Below are positions 42,800 through 51,500 of a stretch of 64,000 bases of DNA, piece by piece (position 1 is the stretch's first letter; each line of letters begins with the position of its first letter). The DNA comes from Clostridiaceae bacterium (GTDB lineage Bacteria > Bacillota > Clostridia > Lachnospirales > Lachnospiraceae), in assembly GCA_910575585.1 (NCBI GenBank), contig CAJTGF010000001.1:186197-250196 (forward strand), read 5' to 3'. The notes beneath the pieces are model-generated. The model ran no database searches and had not been told where the DNA came from. It was given only the letters and a program-made list of their open reading frames with translations. The position numbers and the translations under genes were made by a program.

Positions 42800-43684
42800 G
42801 TGGAAAAGGCAGTATGGGATGATCAGTATAATCTGGGGGTAGAAGTGATCGACAAAGCCCATGCCAATCTTTTTCGGATTGTGGCAAAGCTGATGGATCT
42901 GATGGAGGATAAGGAGAACATCCAGGGCGCCTGTAAGGAGGGACTGAAATATCTGGAAAATTATACCATGAAGCATTTCTTTGAGGAGGAGGCGTACATG
43001 CGGTCCATCCGGTATAAAGAGTATGCCAGGCATAAGAAGATCCATGACACGTTCCGCAATGAGACGCTGAAGGCGTTAAAATGGTATCTGGAAAAGGAAA
43101 GGTACTCCCCAGGGTCAGTCCAGCGGTTTGTGGGTACGCTTCTTGGCTGGCTCACCGGGCATATTATGGCGGAGGATCAGGCCATTGTGGGAAAGGTGAC
43201 CATAAAGAGAGTCTATGACCGCTCCAAGGAGATCGCTATTGTGGCCAGGGCGGTGGACCATGCCATGCAGGACATTTTCCGCCTGAACGCGGAGCTTGTG
43301 GATGAAAACTACAACGGGCGGAACGTAGGGAAAGGATTTTACTGCCGCCTGGATTACAATATGGAGGATGGCAGCAGGATACGGCTGCTTTTGGGTGTGG
43401 AGGAACAGCTGGTTTTAAAAGGGGTGGGCATGTTTTTGGGGCTGGCGGCCCTGAAAAAGGAGAGAATGGCGGACCAGGCGGCGCTGCAGATCTTTAAACA
43501 GCTGTTCAGCCATATGGGCAGACTGTTCCGGGTGGATGTCCCCCATGAACTGTACCGGGAGGATATGCTGACCCAGGAGCAGTTCCGTGAGGAGTTTATG
43601 ACAAGGTATCCCTGCAACCTGCTGTTTCGGACCAGGGTGGGACACTTTATATTCTGTTTCCGCAAATGGAAAGCCAAGGGGTAG
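42800..43684 (+). CDS. Bacteriohemerythrin with a C-terminal domain of unknown type
   Basis: A 294-residue protein from GTG 42800. Residues 1-135 are a hemerythrin domain, di-iron, O2-binding: VEVIDKAHANLF, YTMKHFFEEEAYM, YARHKKIHDTF and GHIMAEDQ supply the His and acidic ligands. Residues about 155-294 are alpha/beta (LNAELVDENYNGRNVGKGFYCR..., ending VGHFIFCFRKWKAKG), resembling a CheX/PAS-like small fold but not recognised. It may sense or scavenge oxygen in this anaerobe. Confidence 0.88.
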   Translation: MEKAVWDDQYNLGVEVIDKAHANLFRIVAKLMDLMEDKENIQGACKEGLKYLENYTMKHFFEEEAYMRSIRYKEYARHKKIHDTFRNETLKALKWYLEKERYSPGSVQRFVGTLLGWLTGHIMAEDQAIVGKVTIKRVYDRSKEIAIVARAVDHAMQDIFRLNAELVDENYNGRNVGKGFYCRLDYNMEDGSRIRLLLGVEEQLVLKGVGMFLGLAALKKERMADQAALQIFKQLFSHMGRLFRVDVPHELYREDMLTQEQFREEFMTRYPCNLLFRTRVGHFIFCFRKWKAKG

Positions 43685-43783
43685 AGAGATATTTGCAGTC
43701 CGGAGCTTACGGCATACCGATGAGGCGCGCAAAAGCTGCAGTCCCAAACCTATAGGTTCCCCCGTAAGATGCTCAGAAAAAAT

Positions 43784-43826
43784 GGCTTTCAGGCAGCATT
43801 TAGCTGCGCCTGAAAGCCGTTTTTTG
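43784..43826. terminator. Bidirectional terminator overlapping a gene end
   Basis: GGCTTTCAGGC (43784-43794) pairs with GCCTGAAAGCC (43808-43818), flanked by AAAAAA before and TTTTTT after. It serves hemerythrin on the plus strand. On the minus strand it begins inside the last codons of the 43800 gene. Confidence 0.82.
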
Positions 43827-44084
43827 TGAGAGCATGCGGAACATATCCAGCCGGCTTCGGTCTGCGGGACTTAGGTATCCGGTAAGGATATCCGTCAAAA
43901 GTCCGGTCTCCTCGCCGGAGAAGGAGATGTTTTTATTACCCGCCTCCGCAGTGAGGCTTAGAAAGCGGGGGAGAACCTGGTCTTTTGGAGCATTGTTCAG
44001 CTGTTGGGAAAAATCAATGAGGAACTGGATTTTTTCGGGCGCCATAGTTTTCAGTCTGGGATCTTTTTGCCAGTCATTGTTCAT
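43800..44084 (-). CDS. Conserved-type small hypothetical protein
   Basis: A 94-residue soluble helical protein, with GGAGGTACC before ATG 44084. It contains PEKIQFLIDFSQQLN and LPRFLSLTAEAGNKNISF, and an ETGLLTDILTGYLSPADRSRLDMF segment. No family recognised. It is cotranscribed with the 216-residue gene upstream (53 nt gap), whose middle also mentions a similar LLSFLSG helix; both may belong to one small complex. Confidence 0.65.
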   Translation of the reverse strand: MNNDWQKDPRLKTMAPEKIQFLIDFSQQLNNAPKDQVLPRFLSLTAEAGNKNISFSGEETGLLTDILTGYLSPADRSRLDMFRMLSQKTAFRRS

Positions 44085-44137
44085 AGAGGGTACCTCCTTT
44101 AAAAAGTGGGGTTAAAATGGAGCTGGAATTTGTAGGC

Positions 44138-44788
44138 CTATGTAAATTGCTGCAGGGCCTGAAGGACGAAAGCCGCCTGTTCTAAGCGGGCCTGCTGGTC
44201 CGGGGGAAGAAAACTTTTTATCTGCTCAATGGAAGCGGGCATGGAGCGGCCGGACGGGGCCTGTGCAGGGCCTGGCTGGGTTGCCGATTCGGGACCTGTG
44301 GGGCCGGACCGGCCCGGGGCCAGATCCGAAAAGGGCTGGGGATTGCTGTAGGGCGGCATGGCGGCAGGGATGACGGTCTGGTCAGGAACGATCTGGGTAG
44401 GCGGGGCATCGTCCATGGCGGCGCGGTCAGGGGCCTGGGCAGCCACGATATCAGGGTACTGTCCTCCCATGCGGGGGCCGGAAAGGAAGCTTAAGAGCAT
44501 GTCGATCAGATCCTGCTCCTGGGTGTTGCCGTAAGGCTTGATGGCTTTCATGATCTCCAGCGGGGACCCTTTCTGTCCGTCGCCGGGGGAACAGATTCCC
44601 ATGGCTCCCACCGGTTCCTCGCGAAAAAGGGAGACGGTCCGCTGCAGTTCCCGCAGTTTTACGAAAAGGGAGAGAAAACGCTGTCCGGTTACGGGTACAT
44701 AAGGAATGGCGGCTTTCACCATCTGCAGATGGTGGTCGCCGATAAGATAGTCGAAATCAGTAAGCTTCATGGTGGATTCATCAGTCAT
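44138..44788 (-). CDS. Pro-rich hypothetical protein
   Basis: A 216-residue protein. Residues 1-125 are helical with YLIGDHHLQMVKAAIPYVP and SPLEIMKAIKPYGNTQEQD. Residues about 130-185 are Pro/Gly/Ala-rich and disordered, and the last 30 residues form a helix (SIEQIKSFLPPDQQARLEQAAFVLQAL). No signal or membrane span. Function unknown; first gene of a two-gene minus-strand unit. MKL at 44770 is an alternative start. Confidence 0.65.
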   Translation of the reverse strand: MTDESTMKLTDFDYLIGDHHLQMVKAAIPYVPVTGQRFLSLFVKLRELQRTVSLFREEPVGAMGICSPGDGQKGSPLEIMKAIKPYGNTQEQDLIDMLLSFLSGPRMGGQYPDIVAAQAPDRAAMDDAPPTQIVPDQTVIPAAMPPYSNPQPFSDLAPGRSGPTGPESATQPGPAQAPSGRSMPASIEQIKSFLPPDQQARLEQAAFVLQALQQFT

Positions 44789-44890
44789 AATAGGCGGCTT
44801 TCCAAATCTCTTTGATGACAGTGTATGAGGCGCTTATGAATAATATTCCGCATATGATAATATTGGAAATAAAAATAGGCGGAGGACATA

Positions 44891-45052
44891 ATGTCAGAAC
44901 GATTGATCATAGATGGAAACGCGGTGTACGAAATTGATGAGGACTGCCTGCGGCAGCAGGAGGCCAGAAGAAGAGGACGAAACGGGCAGCGGGGAGGACG
45001 GAGGGAGTGGCAGATGTGCCAGGAGAAAGGAAAGGCAGGAGAGGACCGATAA
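44891..45052 (+). CDS. 53-residue basic small protein
   Basis: ATG 44891 with GGAGG 5 nt upstream encodes 53 residues: MSERLIIDGNAVYEIDEDCL then an Arg/Gly/Gln-rich basic tail. The pattern of a short acidic strand followed by a basic tail is shared by small ORFs often seen in Lachnospiraceae. Divergent from the 44138 gene and followed by a hairpin, so it looks like a real monocistronic gene of unknown function. Confidence 0.6.
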   Translation: MSERLIIDGNAVYEIDEDCLRQQEARRRGRNGQRGGRREWQMCQEKGKAGEDR

Positions 45053-45056
45053 GGGG

Positions 45057-45088
45057 AAGGGGCGCCGCTGCTGCCGCTGACGCCCCTT
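45057..45088 (+). terminator. Hairpin after the 53-residue gene
   Basis: AAGGGGCG (45057-45064) pairs with CGCCCCTT (45081-45088). Tail is TCCCTATCTT, a weak U-tract, so only a probable terminator. Confidence 0.5.
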
Positions 45089-45115
45089 CCCTATCTTGGA
45101 GATAAGATACAATTA

Positions 45116-45146
45116 GAAAAGGAGCCGCCGGGAGAACCCCGGCGGC
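45116..45146 (-). terminator. Terminator of the Cys/Gly-rich gene
   Basis: On the minus strand GCCGCCGGG pairs with CCCGGCGGC (45124-45146) and is followed by TCCTTTTC. Confidence 0.7.
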
Positions 45147-45164
45147 CGGTTGGAGATGGCAAGA

Positions 45165-45413
45165 TCAGCAGCAGAAGCAGCCGTTGTTATTGTTGCCGCA
45201 GCAGCACAGAAGGAGAATGATCCAGATAAAGTCGCATCCGAAACCGATCCCGCAGGATGTGTTGCAGTTGTTGCAGCCGCCGCCGCATCCAAAGCTGAAA
45301 CCGCCGCCGCAGCAGCACAGAAGGATCAGGATCCAGAGAATACCGCTTCCGCCGTTGCCTCCTGTTGAACATTCACACCCGCAACCGCAGTTAGTTGCTG
45401 CCAAATCACTCAT
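45165..45413 (-). CDS. Cys/Gly-rich small membrane-active protein
   Basis: An 82-residue protein with 20-odd Cys and many Gly/Asn residues. Two hydrophobic stretches, GILWILILLCCC and FIWIILLLCCC, each end in CCCG. Cys clusters such as CGCGCEC, GCGGGCNNCNTSCGIG and GCFCC fill the rest. GGAGGAAA precedes ATG 45413. Proteins of this kind are annotated in clostridia as high-cysteine (chorion-class-like) proteins; by composition it may be a spore or envelope protein that forms disulfides or binds metal. That role is inference. Confidence 0.7.
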   Translation of the reverse strand: MSDLAATNCGCGCECSTGGNGGSGILWILILLCCCGGGFSFGCGGGCNNCNTSCGIGFGCDFIWIILLLCCCGNNNNGCFCC

Positions 45414-45619
45414 ACTGTTTCCTCCAGATATTTTCTTTACAATCTATCATATGAACGGAGGGTTGGCAAAGTTTCCAGGAAAGCGGTTTATTTTTCTGTC
45501 AGAGTCCATGGGCCGCATGCGGCTAAAGACGGGACATGCAGTCCAAGGACAAGGGAGACCGTCATGGCTCTTGTCAGCCGTTTGCGCCGCTAAGGGCCGG
45601 CAGCCTGGCCTAATGGCTC

Positions 45620-45648
45620 TTGTCAGAACCTGCCGTTGATGCTATACT
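45620..45648 (+). promoter_or_regulatory. Promoter of the AI-2E family gene
   Basis: TTGTCA (45620-45625), 17 bp, TATACT (45643-45648). The -35 is within the second copy of a 14-bp direct repeat, ATGGCTCTTGTCAG, at 45564-45577 and 45613-45626. Confidence 0.58.
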
Positions 45649-45670
45649 GTTTCGAAAAAGGAGCTGTGAA

Positions 45671-46846
45671 ATGGAATTAAAAAAAGAGACAATCGTGAAA
45701 TTAAGAGGTTTGATCGTGTTTGCCGTGTTTGCCGTGGTGGCCGGCGTCAATTATCAGAAGCTTTTGGGGCTCATAGGCAGCTGCGTTGCCATGGCTTCCC
45801 CATTTCTTTTAGGAGGGGCCATTGCCTTCATCTTAAATGTACCTATGCGGGCTATTGAGCGCCGTACCCCTATCCGAAAGAGCAAGCGGTTTCGGCGGCC
45901 CATAAGCCTTTGTCTTGCCATTGCCCTGGCGGTGGGAGTTCCGGCGGCGGTGATTATCGTGGTGGGACCGGAGCTTTTTCATACCATCGAAAGTTTGCAA
46001 AAGACCATTCCTCTGTTTTTAGAAGAGGCCCAAAATCAGGCCGAGGACCTGTTCTCTCGCTATCCGGATATGGTAGCGTATATTTCCAGCGTCCATATTG
46101 ACTGGGAGCAGCTGGGAAAACAAGTTATGGCTTTCTTATCCAGCGGCGCGGGCACCATGCTGGCATCCACCTTAAATGCGGCGGTGTCCATTGTCAGCGG
46201 GGCGGTCAGCTTTGGCATCGGCTTTGTTTTTGCCATCTATGTGCTTTTGCAGAAGGAGAATCTGGCAAGGCAGATAAAGCGGCTGGGCAGGGCGTATCTG
46301 CCGGAGAATGTGTATGAGAAGACGTTGGAGGTGGCCCGGCTGACAGAGCGGATCTTCTCCAATTTCCTGGCAGGACAGTGCGTGGAGGCGGTGATTCTGG
46401 GGGCTATGTTTTTTGTGACGCTGACGCTTCTGCGCCTTCCTTACGCCCTGCTCATCGGGGTCCTCATCGCGTTTACGGCGCTGATCCCCATATTCGGGGC
46501 GTTTGTGGGATGCGGGGTGGGAACCTTTTTGATCCTTATGGTAAGCCCGGTAAAGGCTCTTATCTTCCTGGTGGTGTTCCAGATCTTACAGCAGCTGGAG
46601 GGCAATCTGATCTATCCCCATGTGGTAGGCGGGTCCGTGGGGCTGCCGTCGATCTGGGTGCTGGTGGCCGTGACCATAGGCGGAAGCGCCATGGGTGTGG
46701 TGGGTATGCTGGTGTTTATCCCCCTGTGCTCCGTGCTGTATGCCCTTTTGCGGGAGGCGGTGGCAGGTAGGCTTCAGCGAAAAAACCAGAAAACTAGGCA
46801 AAAGGGCGGCGCGGCAAAAGGGAAGGCGGCGCAGGCAAAGACTTGA
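45671..46846 (+). CDS. AI-2E family transporter
   Basis: A 391-residue membrane protein of PF01594 type. Seven to eight hydrophobic spans are visible: VFAVFAVVAGV, SPFLLGGAIAFILNVPMRAIE, CLAIALAVGVPAAVIIVVG, then a soluble loop, and C-terminal LLIGVLIAFTALIPIFGAFVG and GVVGMLVFIPLCSVLYALLRE. The IPIFGAFVG motif and the GNLIYPHVVGGSVGLPSIWVL segment are family landmarks. ATG 45671 follows AAAGGAG. Family members have been linked to autoinducer-2 export or Na+/H+ exchange, but the substrate here is unknown. Basic tail KGGAAKGKAAQAK. Confidence 0.93.
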   Translation: MELKKETIVKLRGLIVFAVFAVVAGVNYQKLLGLIGSCVAMASPFLLGGAIAFILNVPMRAIERRTPIRKSKRFRRPISLCLAIALAVGVPAAVIIVVGPELFHTIESLQKTIPLFLEEAQNQAEDLFSRYPDMVAYISSVHIDWEQLGKQVMAFLSSGAGTMLASTLNAAVSIVSGAVSFGIGFVFAIYVLLQKENLARQIKRLGRAYLPENVYEKTLEVARLTERIFSNFLAGQCVEAVILGAMFFVTLTLLRLPYALLIGVLIAFTALIPIFGAFVGCGVGTFLILMVSPVKALIFLVVFQILQQLEGNLIYPHVVGGSVGLPSIWVLVAVTIGGSAMGVVGMLVFIPLCSVLYALLREAVAGRLQRKNQKTRQKGGAAKGKAAQAKT

Positions 46847-46873
46847 CCGGGCAAAGCCGGACCGGAGAAACGG

Positions 46874-47737
46874 TTATGATTTGGGGCGGATCATGGCCTC
46901 ATAGTCGGCTTTTATGTCTTCTAACAGTCCGTAGGTCACCCGAAGGCCGCCTCTGCCTTTTCCCAGTTCGATATCCGGCTTGTTGGCACCGTGGAAATCA
47001 GAGCCTCCCGAAGGCAGCAATCCCAGCTTTTTTGCCATGACCTGCAGCTTGGCGCTCTGGGGCTTTACATGGGAGGAGTGGTAAACCTCCAGTCCCCGAA
47101 GCCCCAGCTCTTTTAGCTGGAAGGCCAGTTTTTCTACCTCCTCGTATCCCAGATGGTACTGCATGGGATGTGCCAGACAGGGCCAGATACGGCAGCGGTT
47201 CATAAGCTCCATGACCTGCCGGGGGGTAACGGTCTCCTTGCGGGCGCAGTAAGGGCTGCCGTACCACAGATATTTCTCAAATGCCCTGGCCGGGGAGGGA
47301 ACGTATCCTTTTTCCGTTAAGACCCTGGCAAAATGGGCTCTCGTAATGACGGTCTGGGGATTTCCGAACATCAGATCTTCTTTTGTAATGGCAAATCCGT
47401 TTTCCTGAAAGCGCTTCAGCATGGAGTCGTTGCGCCGCGCGCGGACCTGGCGCAGTTCATCAAGTCCTTTTTTCAGTTCTTTGTCCGTTTCGTCCGCGAA
47501 AAATCCCAAAATATGGATCTCCGTTCCCTGGTAGATACAGGAAAGCTCCATGCCCGGGATCAGTTCCAGAAGAGAGCCGGCAGCGGCAAGCTTTGCCTGG
47601 GCGATGCCGTCCACGGTGTCGTGGTCTGTCAGGGCTATGGCCCTAAGTCCCAAAGAGGAGGCGCGGTCCACCACTTCTTTAGGGGTTAAGGTCCCGTCGG
47701 AGGCTGTGGAATGGGTGTGCAGATCGACAAAATTCAT
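46874..47737 (-). CDS. PHP domain phosphoesterase (YciV/RNase AM-like)
   Basis: A 287-residue metal-dependent hydrolase. Metal motifs are FVDLHTHSTASDGTLTP (residues 3-19), IALTDHDTVDGI near 35-46, LAHPMQYHLGYEEV and the terminal GSDFHG. The family hydrolyses 3',5'-nucleoside bisphosphates or trims short RNA 5' ends. AAAGGGAG precedes ATG 47737. Convergent with the AI-2E gene, divergent from the VanW gene. Confidence 0.93.
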   Translation of the reverse strand: MNFVDLHTHSTASDGTLTPKEVVDRASSLGLRAIALTDHDTVDGIAQAKLAAAGSLLELIPGMELSCIYQGTEIHILGFFADETDKELKKGLDELRQVRARRNDSMLKRFQENGFAITKEDLMFGNPQTVITRAHFARVLTEKGYVPSPARAFEKYLWYGSPYCARKETVTPRQVMELMNRCRIWPCLAHPMQYHLGYEEVEKLAFQLKELGLRGLEVYHSSHVKPQSAKLQVMAKKLGLLPSGGSDFHGANKPDIELGKGRGGLRVTYGLLEDIKADYEAMIRPKS

Positions 47738-47886
47738 AAAAATTCTCCCTTTTGAAATAGTTTGGTAACACTATAGTAACATGTTCGGGAAAATAAGTAA
47801 AATGGAAAAAAAGAGATTCCATTTTCCACAAAGTATGGTATACTACTTCTTATGAAACTACATTATCATGTGAAACAGGTGGAAAA

Positions 47887-49860
47887 ATGAATACAGACGA
47901 TCGCTATAATAATCATAGAGCATCAGGTAACAGAAGCTATTCCGGAGCCGGCAGAGGGACAGGCTCCGGAACTTCCAGAAGTTCTCTCGGCCGGAGCGCG
48001 GGAGGCAGTATGGGCCGGAGTGCGGGGGGACCTTCGGGGAGAGGCGCGGCAAGCGGGGCAGGCAGAGGCCAGGCGGGGCAGGGCAGAAGCCCGGGCCGGA
48101 CGGCTCCGGGGACCGGAGGGCGGACATCGGGTTCCTACGCAGGCTCCTCCAGAGCCTCGTCGAGACCGCCGGGGGCAAGGCAGAATCCCTCCCAGTCCCA
48201 CTACTCCTCGGGAGGTCACGGAGGCAGAAGGGGCCGCAGAAGGAGACAGTCGCCGGATTACCGGATTATTGCCGTGGCCGGAGTGGTTCTGATCCTGGCT
48301 ATCGCGGCTGTGGTCTACGGTATGAAGCACAGCAAGAAGACGGACGCGGACGCCAAGACCACGGAGGCTGTAACCACGGAACCGGAGACGGAGCTGGAGA
48401 AGAAAGTGACGGTGGACGGTCTTGAGATCACCGGCATGTCCAGAGAGGACGCGAGGGCAGAGATCCTTAAAAAGTATCCTTGGGAAATGAAGATTACTTA
48501 CAAGGAAGATACTTACGAAGTGTCCAATCTGATGGAGGAGAAGGTGAACCTTCTTCTGGATGAGATCTACAGGGGAACGCCTAAGGAATCCTACACCCTG
48601 GATACATCGGGGCTTGAGGCGGCCGTTGAGGCACAGGCGGCAGCGGCGGCGGCTAAGTGGGACAAGGCGGCCAAGAACGGTTCTATTTCCAAGTATGAAC
48701 CTTCCAACGACACCTTTGTGTTTGAAGGGGAGGCCGTAGGCATCTCCATTGACCAGGAGAAGCTGGCGGAGGAGATCGCCAAAGCGCTGAAGGCCAAGAA
48801 GTTTGACGCCTCTATTGCGGCTTCGGCCAAAGAGGTGCAGCCGGAGATATCCGTGGCCAGCGCCAAGGAAAAGTACAAAACCATCGGCACATACACCACC
48901 AAGACCACAGCCAACAGCAAGCGGAACACCAACGTGCGTCTGGCCTGCGAGGCGTTAAACGGAACCATCGTTCAGCCGGGCCAGGAACTCTCCTTTAATG
49001 ATACTGTGGGGGAGAGGACGGAAGCCAAGGGGTATCAGGGAGCCGCGGCTTACAATAACGGCGAGGTGGTTCAGGAGATCGGCGGCGGTGTCTGCCAGGT
49101 CAGCACTACCTTATACAATGCGGTGCTGAAAGCAGGGCTTAAGATTTCGGTGCGCCGTTCCCATACGTTTGAGCCTTCCTATGTGACTCCGGGGCAGGAT
49201 GCCACCGTAAGCTGGGGGGGACCGGACTTTAAGTTTATCAACAATTCCAACACTGCCATCGGCATTCGGGCCAGGTACGCGGATCAGACGTGTACGGTAT
49301 CCGTTTACGGGATCCCGATCCTGGAGGAAGGAGTCACATACTCTCTGGATGCCAAGAAGATCGCAGATCTGGATCCTCCGGCGCCTACTTACGAGGAGGA
49401 TCAGACCCTTCAGCCGGGCGAAGAGGTACAGAAGTCCGCAGGGTCCAAGGGAAGCCGCTGGGAGGTCAGACTGGTAGTGAAGAAGGGTGAGGAGATCATC
49501 AGCAATGATGTGGACCATACCACTCAGTATAAAGGACACGCGCCTGTGGTGAAGCGCAATACTTCCGGTGTGGTGATCCCGGCGGAGGGGAGCACCGAAT
49601 CCACGGCGGAGACTTCGGCTGCGGAATCCCAGCCGGGCGAGACGTCAGCAGCCCAGGATCCGGGGCCGGCAGGACCGGGTCAGGCGACCCAGTCGCCTGC
49701 CACTGTGCCGGAGACTACGGTCGGACCCGCTAACGCAAATGACAATGGGCCAGCCGGGGCGGATGTGATGCCTGGGCCTCCTATCCAGGATCCGGTGGTT
49801 CCGGGCGGCCCGGATATGGGAGCGCCCAGCGGAGAGATCATGGGGCCTGTGGGGCCGTAA
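47887..49860 (+). CDS. VanW family protein
   Basis: A 657-residue envelope protein. Residues 1-125 are a cytoplasmic, Gly/Arg/Ser-rich low-complexity region. One membrane helix follows (IIAVAGVVLILAIAAVVYG, about 132-150). Then comes a YoaR-like peptidoglycan-binding domain (about 165-320) and the VanW domain with GERTEAKGYQGAAAYNN, GGGVCQVSTTLYNAVLKAGL and FEPSYVTPGQDATVSWGG. A G5-like domain and a Pro/Gly-rich disordered tail end it. VanW proteins are tied to glycopeptide resistance and cell-wall assembly; exact function unknown. An extended -10, TGGTATACT, lies at about 47836-47844. Confidence 0.9.
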   Translation: MNTDDRYNNHRASGNRSYSGAGRGTGSGTSRSSLGRSAGGSMGRSAGGPSGRGAASGAGRGQAGQGRSPGRTAPGTGGRTSGSYAGSSRASSRPPGARQNPSQSHYSSGGHGGRRGRRRRQSPDYRIIAVAGVVLILAIAAVVYGMKHSKKTDADAKTTEAVTTEPETELEKKVTVDGLEITGMSREDARAEILKKYPWEMKITYKEDTYEVSNLMEEKVNLLLDEIYRGTPKESYTLDTSGLEAAVEAQAAAAAAKWDKAAKNGSISKYEPSNDTFVFEGEAVGISIDQEKLAEEIAKALKAKKFDASIAASAKEVQPEISVASAKEKYKTIGTYTTKTTANSKRNTNVRLACEALNGTIVQPGQELSFNDTVGERTEAKGYQGAAAYNNGEVVQEIGGGVCQVSTTLYNAVLKAGLKISVRRSHTFEPSYVTPGQDATVSWGGPDFKFINNSNTAIGIRARYADQTCTVSVYGIPILEEGVTYSLDAKKIADLDPPAPTYEEDQTLQPGEEVQKSAGSKGSRWEVRLVVKKGEEIISNDVDHTTQYKGHAPVVKRNTSGVVIPAEGSTESTAETSAAESQPGETSAAQDPGPAGPGQATQSPATVPETTVGPANANDNGPAGADVMPGPPIQDPVVPGGPDMGAPSGEIMGPVGP

Positions 49861-49891
49861 GGGATCTTGGTGTGAGAGCGTAAAGAGAGAG

Positions 49892-49937
49892 AAAAGAGCA
49901 GTGGGGCCGTAATGGATTTGGCCCGGCTGCTCTTTTT
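49892..49937 (+). terminator. Terminator of the VanW gene
   Basis: AGAGCAGTGGGGCC pairs with GGCCCGGCTGCTCT (one mismatch), then TTTTT. A-run before it makes it useful for the facing minus-strand gene as well. Confidence 0.8.
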
Positions 49938-49968
49938 GGTGAGGGGATCTTCTGATGTCAGAGGCGCT

Positions 49969-50907
49969 TTAGACGGGCGGCTGGGGACGGTGGTTGTGTT
50001 TCCACGCTTCAAAGACTTTGGCGTGATCATAGTCAGGGGCAAAGGGCAGGGCGGCCTGGCAGACGGAACGGATGGTGTCCAGATCCTCCTCCAGCTCCAG
50101 GGCAATGGTCTCAGGGGATTTTTCTTTTTTGATCTTTTTGCAGACCTGTTCAATGAGTTTGCTTCCTTGGCCGTCGTGAAAGCCGTCATGAAACCCGTCG
50201 TCAAAGATCATTTTTCCAATCTGTGTCATTCTCAATTCCTCCTTTATTTTGCTTCGAAAGCTTTCGACGATGACTTTGTCGGTAAAGGTCAGGATGCCAG
50301 CTAAAACTTGGATGGTGTGTTGGCGGTCGGGAATCTGGCGGGCCAGTTCTACGGCCTTTATGGCAGCATCCTGTTTCGGCTTTCGGCCTTTGGCCGTAAG
50401 GGGCAGGATCATCAGCTGGAGCCGTTCGCTGTCTGTCAGCGGTTCGCCGTGAAGGAGTTTTTGGCGGATGTGGTCGTAAATTTGGCGGGTGTCCAGGTTT
50501 ATCAGATATGCCGGTTCTATGCGGACGGTGATGGCATTGAGATCGTAACACTGGCAGGCGGATGCTATGTCGGCAGTGTAGATGACGATGATGCGTAGTT
50601 TTGTCAGCTGGTCCAGACGGTTTGCCATGGCGTAGCGCCGGATGACGCGGGCAGCGTAGTTGATGTATTTCACAAAGTTTGCTTTTTCGTAGTCGGATTC
50701 GTAGTCGATGATGGCTACGGAGTCATCCTCCAGGAGAAATAGGTTGTCCAGCCGCAGTTCGTTGACTTCGATGACCGGCAGGTTGGTGGGGAGGATGGCT
50801 TTGACTTTTAAATGCGGCAGCCCGAAAGGGGCAAGGCTTTGGCCGATGAGGGCTTCGCTGGTGACTTTTGACGCGATGTCTTTGTTTTGATATGCGATGT
50901 TGTCCAT
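49969..50907 (-). CDS. Rpn family nuclease/transposase-like protein
   Basis: A 312-residue protein. The core has VNELRLDNLFLLEDDSVAIIDYE, the PD-(D/E)XK-like pattern of Rpn proteins, then ARVIRRYAMANRL and a helical C-terminal region including the repeat DDGFHDGFHDGQGSK. ATG 50907 is chosen because AAGGAG lies 4 nt before it; an ATG at 50922 has no site. Rpn proteins promote RecA-independent recombination. This copy is intact, unlike that at 19208. Confidence 0.75.
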   Translation of the reverse strand: MDNIAYQNKDIASKVTSEALIGQSLAPFGLPHLKVKAILPTNLPVIEVNELRLDNLFLLEDDSVAIIDYESDYEKANFVKYINYAARVIRRYAMANRLDQLTKLRIIVIYTADIASACQCYDLNAITVRIEPAYLINLDTRQIYDHIRQKLLHGEPLTDSERLQLMILPLTAKGRKPKQDAAIKAVELARQIPDRQHTIQVLAGILTFTDKVIVESFRSKIKEELRMTQIGKMIFDDGFHDGFHDGQGSKLIEQVCKKIKKEKSPETIALELEEDLDTIRSVCQAALPFAPDYDHAKVFEAWKHNHRPQPPV

Positions 50908-51169
50908 TTGTCTCCTTATCATTATAACATGGGTTTATGGGGGGGCCAGAGGAATGTTGGGATTGTGGGGGAAAATGAGGTGGATGTTGGCGGGTAGGTG
51001 TGGAATGTTGGTGGATTGCTGTGATGATTGTGGATGGTTTTAGATCTTGGAGGGAATGGATATTCCCGGGTGATGGGAGTAGTATAGCAGAGTTTTTGGA
51101 GGGATGCAAGGGATTTTTTTGTGGGTGGGGGAGTAGGCTCGGTTTGCATTGTATGGGAAGAGAAGGGGT

Positions 51170-51300
51170 ATGCTCGCTTCGCGTCGCATGGGGAAAAGGG
51201 GTATGCTCGCTTCGCATCGCATGGGGAAAGGGGGATGCTCGCTTCGCATCGCATGGGGGAAAGGGGGATGCTCGCTTCGCATCGCATGGAAAAAAGGGGG
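51170..51300. repeat. Four tandem copies of a 32-33 bp repeat
   Basis: Copies start at 51170, 51203, 51235 and 51268, with unit ATGCTCGCTTCGCATCGCAT followed by GGGGAAAGGGGG. They translate in any frame into repeats such as AMRSEHTPFPH, a spurious-protein look. The stretch 50908-51601 has no gene; besides this it contains a GC-rich CGCTCC-rich segment, the hairpin at 51372 and the nifJ promoter. Confidence 0.85.
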
Positions 51301-51371
51301 GCTGGTGGCATCGACTCCGCGGTGAAGCTCGATTCCGCTCCGCTCCATCTCGCTCGCGGGCTTCGCCCTAT

Positions 51372-51436
51372 AAAAAAATGCAGGAGGGAATCTGCTTACG
51401 TGCCAGCACGACGCAGATTCCCTCCTGCATTTTTTT
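51372..51436. terminator. Perfect 24-bp inverted repeat with A7/T7 ends
   Basis: Arms 51372-51395 and 51413-51436 are fully complementary, starting AAAAAAATGCAGGAGGG; loop 17 nt. It is a textbook strong bidirectional terminator, yet it lies between two divergent genes. Confidence 0.85.
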
Positions 51437-51500
51437 GCACCGCTCATTGCAGTGCCGGACATTGTTCCCAAAATAATACGCTGAAATGCTAGATTTTACC

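Noticed and set aside
45564-45626. 14-bp direct repeat as a transposon target duplication
   Set aside because: The 35 bp between the copies contains no element-like sequence, and the second copy supplies a promoter -35.
45184-45639. 151-residue plus-strand frame
   Set aside because: Opposite strand of the Cys/Gly-rich gene, whose start has a good ribosome site.
48020-48292. 90-residue frame in the VanW N-terminus
   Set aside because: Shadow of the Gly/Arg/Ser-rich low-complexity region.
51170-51300. CRISPR-like array of 33-bp units
   Set aside because: No spacers, only four direct tandem copies.
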